Below are positions 1 to 5,749 of a stretch of DNA of 7,424 bases, one piece after another. The stretch is from Fontimicrobium_A sp034506455 (GTDB lineage Bacteria; Zhuqueibacterota; Zhuqueibacteria; Residuimicrobiales; Krinioviventaceae), in contig JAPDPN010000131.1 in assembly GCA_034506455.1 (NCBI GenBank), positions 1 to 7,424 on the forward strand, written 5' to 3'. Made by a program: the position numbers and the translations under genes. How positions within the stretch are numbered: the first letter of the stretch is position 1; every line of letters starts with the position of its first letter. Below the pieces are notes generated by a model. The model ran no database searches and had not been told where the DNA came from. It worked only from the letters and a program-made list of their open reading frames with translations.

Positions 1-704
1 CGCTATTGCGCATTCAAAACTATCCTACGCCGCGCCGCATCACATTCGGCATTGAGCAGCCTGCCGATGTGCGTGCGCGCATTTTAGAGTGCTTACCCGA
101 CGGTCGTTACCGCTTCGCCGTCGACGATTTGCAGATGGTTCCGTCTCTCCCCGGCCGACACACGGTGTACAATGCTCTCGCCGCCGTAGCTGTCGGCCGG
201 ATTTTTCAGGTGCCGGATATGCAGATCAAGCAGGCGATCGAGACGGTTGCCGGTGCGGAGCACCGCCTGCAGGTCATTCACCGCTGCGGGCTGACGATCA
301 TCGATGACGCTTACAACGCCAATCCCGGCAGCTGCGCCGCTGCGCTGCAGACTTGCGCGGATATGGCGGCTTCGGGTCGGCGCATCGCCGTGCTCGGCGA
401 CATGCTCGAATTGGGAAGCTATGCCGAAGCGGAACATCGCAGACTGGCTGACCAAGTCGTGCAGCTCAAGTTGGATGCGCTTTTTTTAGCGGGTGAACTG
501 ACGCGCTTTACCTATGCGCGCGCTAAAGAGTTGGGTTACACGTCTGTTTTTCATTTCCCTGCCCGCGAGGGACTGATTGAATCTCTGAAAACTTTTCTCC
601 GCGAAGGGGATGTCGTTTTGATAAAGGGCTCGCGGGCAATGGGAATGGAAAAAATCATTGAAGACCTTTTGGCAGGAGAGCCGCCATGCTCTACTATTGG
701 CTGA
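1..704 (+). CDS. murF: UDP-N-acetylmuramoyl-tripeptide--D-alanyl-D-alanine ligase, C-terminal half (5' partial)
   Basis: MurF is a cytoplasmic ATP-dependent Mur ligase that adds D-Ala-D-Ala to UDP-MurNAc-tripeptide, the last soluble step before lipid I. The reading frame is open to the left edge (first full codon at position 3) and 233 residues are visible, about half of the usual ~450. The ATP-binding P-loop region is therefore upstream of the window; the TTG at position 6 is an internal Leu codon, not a start. Visible family motifs in order are a G-R-H-x-x-x-N-A-L-A-A segment (about nt 150-186), IDDAYNANPGS (about nt 297-332), the VLGDMLELG block with a following His (about nt 390-440), and the terminal LIKGSRAMGMEKII block (about nt 617-658). 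The stop lies 19 nt inside mraY, so the two are probably translationally coupled. MurC, MurD and MurE share this fold, but the YNANP and KGSR blocks and the position before mraY identify MurF. Confidence 0.95.
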   Translation, partial: LLRIQNYPTPRRITFGIEQPADVRARILECLPDGRYRFAVDDLQMVPSLPGRHTVYNALAAVAVGRIFQVPDMQIKQAIETVAGAEHRLQVIHRCGLTIIDDAYNANPGSCAAALQTCADMAASGRRIAVLGDMLELGSYAEAEHRRLADQVVQLKLDALFLAGELTRFTYARAKELGYTSVFHFPAREGLIESLKTFLREGDVVLIKGSRAMGMEKIIEDLLAGEPPCSTIG

Positions 705-1771
705 CCCCTTACAGCAGTGCTTGGATCGGATTTAATCTGTTCCGTTACATCACCTTCCGCAGCGCTTCGGCGGCGGTGTTGGCGCTTTTAATAAGCCTGT
801 TCGTGGGTCCTATGATCATCCGTTGGTTGAAGGCGAAACAGATCGGAGAGGAAATTCGGCCGGAGGGGCCGGCGTCTCATCTCAGCAAAAAAGGCACTCC
901 GTCAATGGGCGGCATGATTATTTTGATCAGCGTCATTGTGCCCACCCTTTTGTTCGCGCGCATCGATTTTACCAACGTCTTTCTCGTTCTCATCGTCACG
1001 ACGGCTCTTGGGATCGTCGGTTTTGTCGATGACTGGCTCAAGATCGTTAAAAAGTACCCCAAAGGCCTGGTCGGCCGTTACAAGCTCGCAGCGCAGATTA
1101 CGCTCGGCGTTATTGTCGGCGCGGTGGTCTACTTTTTTCCCGAGATTCCCGCGGCGCGCAGCTCCACCACCCTGCCGTTCTTGAAAAATGCGCAACTCGA
1201 TTTCGGCATTTTTTATATTCCCATCATCGCTTTCATCATTACCGGTGCGTCCAATTCTTCCAACTTGACTGACGGTTTGGACGGCCTGCTGACCGGCCTG
1301 ACGGCTATCGCTGCCGCCGCTTTCGGTCTCATCGCCTACGTCACCGGTCATGTTGTCTTTTCCAGATATTTGAACATCATCTATATCCCAAGCGCCGGCG
1401 AGCTGGCCGTTTTCTGTGCCGCGCTGTTCGGCGCTTCGCTCGGCTATCTTTGGTTCAACGCTTATCCGGCGCAGGTTTTTATGGGCGATACGGGCAGCCT
1501 GGCTCTTGGAGGCGCAATCGGCGTCGTGGCGGTCATGCTCAAAAAAGAACTGCTGCTGATTCTCATCTGCGGCATTTGGGTGATCGAGAGCCTTTCGGTC
1601 ATCATTCAAGTCGCTTATTTCAAACGAACCGGCAAGCGCGTCTTTCGCATGGCGCCGATTCATCACCACTTTGAACTGATGGGCTGGCCGGAACCCAAAG
1701 TGGTGGTGCGGTTTTGGATCATCGGCATTCTGTTGGCTCTGTTGACGTTGACGACCTTTAAAATTCGGTGA
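686..1771 (+). CDS. mraY: phospho-N-acetylmuramoyl-pentapeptide-transferase
   Basis: MraY is the polytopic membrane enzyme that transfers phospho-MurNAc-pentapeptide from UDP to undecaprenyl phosphate, making lipid I. The 361-residue length matches the family (about 360). Recognisable blocks are KKGTPSMGG near residue 70, the Asp pair D115-D116 in GFVDDWLK, NLTDGLDGL (residues 193-201), FMGDTGSLALGG with D268, and the MAPIHHHFE loop (residues 322-330) with its three His residues. All the conserved acidic and His active-site residues of the family are present. Hydrophobic segments are spread over the whole length, consistent with about ten membrane helices. The ATG at 686 has GGAGAG (675-680) five bases upstream and lies inside the end of murF. 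ftsW follows 3 nt after the stop; murD, usual in this position, is absent. Nothing suggests damage. Confidence 0.97.
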   Translation: MLYYWLTPYSSAWIGFNLFRYITFRSASAAVLALLISLFVGPMIIRWLKAKQIGEEIRPEGPASHLSKKGTPSMGGMIILISVIVPTLLFARIDFTNVFLVLIVTTALGIVGFVDDWLKIVKKYPKGLVGRYKLAAQITLGVIVGAVVYFFPEIPAARSSTTLPFLKNAQLDFGIFYIPIIAFIITGASNSSNLTDGLDGLLTGLTAIAAAAFGLIAYVTGHVVFSRYLNIIYIPSAGELAVFCAALFGASLGYLWFNAYPAQVFMGDTGSLALGGAIGVVAVMLKKELLLILICGIWVIESLSVIIQVAYFKRTGKRVFRMAPIHHHFELMGWPEPKVVVRFWIIGILLALLTLTTFKIR

Positions 1772-1774
1772 GTT

Positions 1775-3091
1775 ATGCGGCCTTTTTCGTCGGCAAATTG
1801 GCTCAAGGTTGACCCCCTGCTGCTGTTCAGCGTGCTTTTTCTCGTGGTGATCGGTATCTCTGCCGTTTATTCGGCAAGCTCTTACCGAGCCGATACCATG
1901 GTGCAGCGTCGCCTTTTGCGCGAGGCGCAGAAGGCGCAAGAGGAAGGCGATCAAGAGCGCGCTGAAAAGCTCTTGCGACAAGCCAAATCGGTCGACGGCA
2001 GCGGCTATTACATCCGCAAACAGATCGGCAAGTTGCTGATCGGCCTTGTGCTCATGGCTGTGGTCGTTGCCGTTCCTTATGAGCGGCTCCTGGCCTGGTC
2101 GCCGATTTTCCTGCTGATCTCGATCGCTTTGCTGATCCTGCTCCTCCTGCCTCTGCCGTTTGTCGTCCGCCGCGACGCCGCCGCCAGATGGCTCAACTTT
2201 TTCGGCTTTACCTTTCAGCCGTCCGACTTTGCCCGCTATGCGCTGATCCTTTTCCTGGCCAGAATTCTTTATGATGCGCGCGAGTTTCTGAACAACTGGA
2301 AGGTCTATTTGACGATCCTCGGCATCATTTTTATTGTCGTCGGTTTGGTGGCGGTGGAAAAGGATCTCGGCACCGCCGCCATGATCACCATGATCGCCTT
2401 TACCATGCTGTTCTTTGCCGGAGTGCGGATCGGGTTTCTCTTTTTAACCGGCATGTCCTTTTTTGCCGTTGCTTTGATCTATCTGCAGATCAATCCCTAC
2501 ATGCTCGATCGCATGATCAAGTTTTTGGCGCCGCTGTTCGGCGTCGGCCGTCACGCTTTTCAAATCGAACAATCGCTGATCAGTTTCGCCCTCGGCGGCC
2601 CCCTCGGCGTCGGCATCGGCAGTAGTGTACAAAAATATGACTTTCTTCCCGAGGCGCACAAGGATATGATCTTTTCGATCATCGGCGAAGAGATGGGATT
2701 CATCGGCGCGGTTTGGCTGTTGGTGCTATTTGCCGTCGTCATCTATCGCGGCATTCACATCGCGGTGACGGCGCCGACCGGCTACGGCAGACTGCTGGCG
2801 GGCGGCATTACGGCCTGCATCGCCGTCTATGCCGTCATCAACGCGGCAGTGGCCCTGGCGCTGCTGCCGACCACCGGCGTGCCGATGCCCTTCATCAGTT
2901 ACGGCGGATCGGCTCTCATCTCGCATCTTATCGGCGTCGGCATCCTGCTGAACCTTTCGACGCGCTCCACGCCGAGCGCTCTGTATGAGGATGAAGCCAC
3001 GCTGTCCCGGCGCGTGAGAACGATGACTTTTTCCGGCAACTCGCGGACGCGGGGGGTAAGACGATCGCCCTCGATTGTTTTTCGCGGTTAG
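1775..3091 (+). CDS. ftsW: SEDS-family septal peptidoglycan glycosyltransferase FtsW, with an insertion in loop 1
   Basis: FtsW is the SEDS-family membrane glycosyltransferase that polymerises lipid II at the septum together with its class B PBP (FtsI). The 438-residue product has TM1 at about residues 13-33, RWLNFFGFTFQPSDFAR (residue 148 is the Gln of QPSD), KDLGTA (196-201), SVQKYDFLPEAHKDMIF with D297 at the position of the catalytic SEDS Asp, and PFISYGGS (SYGGS 375-379). Position between mraY and murG, plus the LPEAH and SYGGS blocks, favours FtsW over RodA. Residues about 40-75, between TM1 and TM2, form a Glu/Lys/Arg/Gln-rich helical stretch longer than in E. coli FtsW; by FtsW topology this loop is outside the cytoplasm. 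The C-terminal tail after the last helix is Arg-rich. The start has only a weak GGTGA (1767-1771) made by the mraY stop region, suggesting coupled translation. Confidence 0.93.
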   Translation: MRPFSSANWLKVDPLLLFSVLFLVVIGISAVYSASSYRADTMVQRRLLREAQKAQEEGDQERAEKLLRQAKSVDGSGYYIRKQIGKLLIGLVLMAVVVAVPYERLLAWSPIFLLISIALLILLLLPLPFVVRRDAAARWLNFFGFTFQPSDFARYALILFLARILYDAREFLNNWKVYLTILGIIFIVVGLVAVEKDLGTAAMITMIAFTMLFFAGVRIGFLFLTGMSFFAVALIYLQINPYMLDRMIKFLAPLFGVGRHAFQIEQSLISFALGGPLGVGIGSSVQKYDFLPEAHKDMIFSIIGEEMGFIGAVWLLVLFAVVIYRGIHIAVTAPTGYGRLLAGGITACIAVYAVINAAVALALLPTTGVPMPFISYGGSALISHLIGVGILLNLSTRSTPSALYEDEATLSRRVRTMTFSGNSRTRGVRRSPSIVFRG

Positions 3092-3109
3092 TTTTTATAC
3101 GGCAGGCTA

Positions 3110-3738
3110 ATGGTTCAGAAAAATAAAAAGGCTTTTATCTTTGCAGGCGGCGGCACCGGAGGTCACCTTTATCCGGCTCTCGCTTTGGCCNNNNNNNNNN
3201 NNNNNNNNNNNNNNNNNNNNNNNNNNNNNNNNNNNNNNNNNNNNNNNNNNNNNNNNNNNNNNNNNNNNNNNNNNNNNNNNNNNNNNNNNNAGTCATCTGG
3301 AGCGCCGGAAAAATCGATTATCCGCGCATTCATGCAGAAGTAAAAGGTGAGCCGCGCGTTAAGGTCTTTGAGTATATCGACGACATGGAAGCCGCCTATC
3401 GCGCCGCAGATTTGGCCGTGACGCGCAGCGGCGCGCTGACTATGGCCGAATTGACCGTCTGCGGCATTCCGGCGATTTTGGTGCCCTATCCTTTTGCCGC
3501 CGCCGGCCATCAAGAACATAATGCGCGCGCCTTGGAAAGATTGGGAGCAGCCGTAGTCATTCTGCAGCGCGATCTAACCTCCGAGCGGCTGGCAGAAGAA
3601 GTGCTCGCCCTGCTGCGCGACCAACGGCGCCGGGAAGAAATGGCAAACGCAGCGCGGAAAGCGGCATTTCCGAACGCAACGCGCGAGATTGTCGATTCAA
3701 TGTTCGAATTGATTGCCGAGGAGCATAAAGATGAATGA
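3110..3738 (+). CDS. murG: UDP-GlcNAc:lipid I N-acetylglucosaminyltransferase, interrupted by an assembly gap
   Basis: MurG is the peripheral inner-membrane GT-B transferase that adds GlcNAc to lipid I to give lipid II. Two parts are visible. The first (nt 3110-3190, 27 residues) carries the N-terminal glycine-rich loop GGGTGGHLYPALALA. The second (nt 3292-3738, 148 residues) begins near IWSAGK and contains FEYIDDMEAAY, TRSGALTMAEL with the conserved Glu of the UDP-GlcNAc site, GIPAILVPYPF and the HQEHNA segment, as in B. subtilis-type MurG. The two parts lie in different frames if the 100 Ns are counted literally. By comparison with E. coli MurG about 180 residues (about 540 nt) are missing, so this is an assembly gap and not evidence of a pseudogene. 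A weak GGCAGG (3101-3106) precedes the ATG. The stop overlaps the ftsQ start by 8 nt; the usual murC and murB do not follow. Confidence 0.9.
3191..3290. other. assembly gap of 100 Ns inside murG
   Basis: Exactly 100 consecutive N bases separate the first 27 codons of murG from its C-terminal half. The round length looks like a scaffolding placeholder of unknown size. It is also incompatible with the reading frame: the first part runs in the frame of position 3110 and the second in the frame of position 3292, which differ. MurG family length suggests that about 540 nt are missing. Downstream coordinates are therefore nominal. Confidence 0.98.
3718..3723 (+). promoter_or_regulatory. ribosome binding site fixing the ftsQ start
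   Basis: GAGGAG lies within the last codons of murG, 7 nt before the ATG at 3731. It favours that ATG over the in-frame codon at 3713, which has no such site and would add only six residues (MPRSIK). The chosen start also gives the usual ATGA-type overlap with the upstream gene. Confidence 0.7.
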
Positions 3739-4396
3739 AAAGCTTTATCGCATCGGCCTGCATGCGGTAATCATCACTTCATTGATCCTTTTTGCATTGT
3801 TGCTCAATCTTAGAATAATGACTGCGCAGGCTACCCAAGCCGAGCCCGAGGTGCCGAATCGTATGCAGCTGCAGGAAAAAACTGCAGCCGTAAAAACGGC
3901 CGAGGATGGGACGGAAGGCTGGATCGATAAACTAGCCGAGCGACTGCCGAATCCATGGGGAAAGCGGCCGATTGCCCTCATCGCGCTTCCGGAGCTGTTT
4001 GCCGTCGATGCAGGCGGCCGCGTGCTCGGCCCTGCCGATTCGTTGGGCCTTTGCGATTTGCCGCTGCTCACCGTTCGTCAAGATATGATCGATTGGGACC
4101 GAAAGATGTTGATCGATGAGACGGCGCTCGATGCTCTCAAGCTGCTGCGTCTCATCAACGATCGTGAGGAACTGGCGCCGTTGGTCAGCGGCATCAAAGT
4201 GCAGCGGGATCAAGTTATTGCCTATATTAATTTAGGAAAAACTTTGCCGGTTATTTTCGGCACCGGCAATTGGGAACAAAAAGTCGAAAATTTGGTGGAA
4301 TATTATCGTCAACTGGGTGCGGACCATCTCACACGACAGGCGAAATCTCTCGATCTTCGCGTGGAAGGTCGCATTCTTGTCAAACGAAACGGCTGA
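3731..4396 (+). CDS. ftsQ: FtsQ/DivIB-like cell division protein, short and lacking a clear POTRA domain
   Basis: FtsQ/DivIB is a bitopic inner-membrane protein that recruits FtsB/FtsL and regulates septal synthesis through its extracytoplasmic domains. The 221-residue product has a short cytoplasmic N-terminus, one membrane helix (about residues 10-30) and an extracytoplasmic remainder. Residues 76-99 read like the start of the FtsQ beta domain: KRPIALI followed by ELFAVDAGGRVL, matching the family pattern ER-P-V/I-A followed by VD-x-x-G-x-V. The rest (IKVQRDQVIAYINLG, VIFGTGNWEQKVENLVEY, a Leu-rich end) fits the C-terminal beta strands. The roughly 70-residue POTRA domain expected between the helix and this point is replaced by about 45 polar residues (31-75); only PN at 73-74 and perhaps the preceding WIDKLAERL recall its end. 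Position between murG and ftsA supports the call. Typical FtsQ/DivIB proteins are about 260-280 residues. The frame is intact. Confidence 0.78.
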   Translation: MNEKLYRIGLHAVIITSLILFALLLNLRIMTAQATQAEPEVPNRMQLQEKTAAVKTAEDGTEGWIDKLAERLPNPWGKRPIALIALPELFAVDAGGRVLGPADSLGLCDLPLLTVRQDMIDWDRKMLIDETALDALKLLRLINDREELAPLVSGIKVQRDQVIAYINLGKTLPVIFGTGNWEQKVENLVEYYRQLGADHLTRQAKSLDLRVEGRILVKRNG

Positions 4397-4420
4397 AAGC
4401 CGCAAACAAGCGGGGCAATT

Positions 4421-5662
4421 ATGCAGGAAGCAGAAATCATTACCGGCGTCGACATCGGCACGACCAAGATCGGCTGCTACATTGCCGAGGTTACCGAGGA
4501 TGAGGTGCGGATCATCGGCGTGGGCACGACCCAATCTGAAGGCCTGAAATACGGCGTCGTCGTCGATGTCGACAAGACCGTCCGGTCGATTCAGACCGCG
4601 GTGAAAAAAGCGGAAGACATGGCCGATGTGGATGTGGACGCCGTCTTTGTCGGCATTGCCGGCGATCATATCCGCAGCATCAACGGCCGCGGCGTGGTTG
4701 CCATTTCCGGCGAAGACGGCGAAGTGACGCCGGATGACGTGCGGCGCGTCATCGATGCGGCCAAAGCGGTAGCGCTGCCGATCGACCGCGAGATCATCCA
4801 TATTCTGCCGCAGGAATTCATGGTCGACGACATGAAGGGCATTCGCGATCCGGTCGGCATGAAGGGCGTGCGTTTAGAGGCTGAGGTGCACATCGTCACC
4901 GGCGCCATTGCCTCGGCGCAGAACCTGCACCGCTGCATTGAAAAGGCCGGCTATCGCGTCGCCGACATCGTTTTGGAGCCGCTGGCTTCCAGCTACTCGG
5001 TGCTCAATGAGGATCAAAAGGAGCTCGGCTGCATTCTGATCGACATCGGCGGCGGCACGAGCGACATCGCCTTGTTTTATGAGGGCTGCATTCGCCACAC
5101 AGCCGTGGTGGCTCTGGGCGGCCGCAACGTGACCAACGACCTGGCGATCGTCCTGCGCACGCCGATTGACGCCGCCGAACAGCTCAAGATCGAGCACGGT
5201 TCAGTTTTGCCGAACAAACGCGATCACGACGAGTTTATCACCGTCAAGGACGTCAACCGCATCTCGGACCGCAAGATCGCCAAGAGCCTGCTGGTCGACA
5301 TCATTCAGCCGCGCATGACCGAAATCCTGACGCTCTGTTACGAAGAAGTGCGCAAGTCGGACTATATTAACCTCATGACCACCGGACTGGTGCTGACCGG
5401 CGGCGGATCGCTGCTGCCCGGCACCTTGGAGCTGGCCGAAGAGATTTTCAACATGCCGGTCAAGCTCGGCATCCCGACCGGTTTTACCGGCATGGTCGGA
5501 GAGGCGCAAAATCCGCAGTCGGCCACCGGCGTCGGGTTGATCCTTTACGGCAAAAAGCATCTAAACGAAGTCAGCGGCCATCTGAGCCGCGGCGACAGCG
5601 GTGCGTTCGACACCATCAAAAAACGCTTCCGCCGCTGGTTCAGCACCTTGAATACGTTTTGA
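4421..5662 (+). CDS. ftsA: actin-like cell division protein FtsA
   Basis: FtsA is the actin-family ATPase that tethers FtsZ filaments to the cytoplasmic membrane and recruits later divisome proteins. The 413-residue length is normal. Visible motifs are the phosphate-1 loop GVDIGTTK (residues 9-16), the 1C/SHS2-type segment ending in HILPQEFMVDD-x-x-GI-x-DPVGM, the phosphate-2 loop DIGGGTSD (208-215), the adenosine motif TGGGSLLPG (about 326-334), and a C-terminal amphipathic helix (about 396-413) with alternating aromatic and basic residues (KKRFRRWF) typical of the membrane-targeting sequence. These separate it from MreB and DnaK relatives. The ATG follows the ftsQ stop by 24 nt with only a GGGG (4412-4415) as possible ribosome site. 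The ftsQ TGA lies in a small 5-bp hairpin (4390-4402). ftsZ follows after 87 nt. No damage is seen. Confidence 0.97.
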   Translation: MQEAEIITGVDIGTTKIGCYIAEVTEDEVRIIGVGTTQSEGLKYGVVVDVDKTVRSIQTAVKKAEDMADVDVDAVFVGIAGDHIRSINGRGVVAISGEDGEVTPDDVRRVIDAAKAVALPIDREIIHILPQEFMVDDMKGIRDPVGMKGVRLEAEVHIVTGAIASAQNLHRCIEKAGYRVADIVLEPLASSYSVLNEDQKELGCILIDIGGGTSDIALFYEGCIRHTAVVALGGRNVTNDLAIVLRTPIDAAEQLKIEHGSVLPNKRDHDEFITVKDVNRISDRKIAKSLLVDIIQPRMTEILTLCYEEVRKSDYINLMTTGLVLTGGGSLLPGTLELAEEIFNMPVKLGIPTGFTGMVGEAQNPQSATGVGLILYGKKHLNEVSGHLSRGDSGAFDTIKKRFRRWFSTLNTF

Positions 5663-5749
5663 TGCATGCATTGAAGAGCTTGAAAACAACCGCCCGGTAA
5701 AGCCGACTTTACGGTATGAATCCCCCGGGCTGAAAAAAAGGAGTGAGCC
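5663..5749 (+). promoter_or_regulatory. ftsA-ftsZ intergenic leader with nested inverted repeats and strong RBS
   Basis: This 87-nt stretch is the longest non-coding junction in the cluster. It begins with a 10-bp palindrome ATGCATGCAT (5662-5671). It then holds an outer stem GCCCG/CGGGC (5692-5696 with 5726-5730) enclosing an inner hairpin GTAAAG-CCGA-CTTTAC (5697-5712). Next comes an A-rich stretch and AAAGGAG (5737-5743), 6 nt before the ftsZ ATG. The structure is followed by As, not Us, so it does not look like an intrinsic terminator on either strand. It could be a processing site or a fold controlling ftsZ expression. I found no convincing -35/-10 pair. The RBS is certain; the role of the repeats is inference. 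Confidence 0.45.

Noticed and set aside
902..1981. A 359-codon open frame on the - strand across mraY and the start of ftsW.
   Set aside because: It is the antisense shadow of two well-identified genes. Its product is low in hydrophobic residues, rich in D, R, H, N and Q, and matches nothing.
3713..3730. Alternative upstream start for ftsQ adding MPRSIK.
   Set aside because: No ribosome site precedes it, and GAGGAG is ideally placed for the ATG at 3731.
3110..3738. murG as a frameshifted pseudogene.
   Set aside because: The frame change falls exactly at a 100-N placeholder, both flanks keep conserved MurG motifs, and there is no internal stop in either part.
4232..4801. A 189-codon - strand open frame across the ftsQ-ftsA junction.
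   Set aside because: It is antisense to two real genes, its translation shows the D/H/A-rich composition of shadow frames, and there is no family motif.
5671..5720. A possible ftsZ promoter using TTGAAG or TTGAAA with TATGAA at 5715.
   Set aside because: Spacings are far from 17 nt (about 29-38 nt), so no credible -35/-10 pair is formed.
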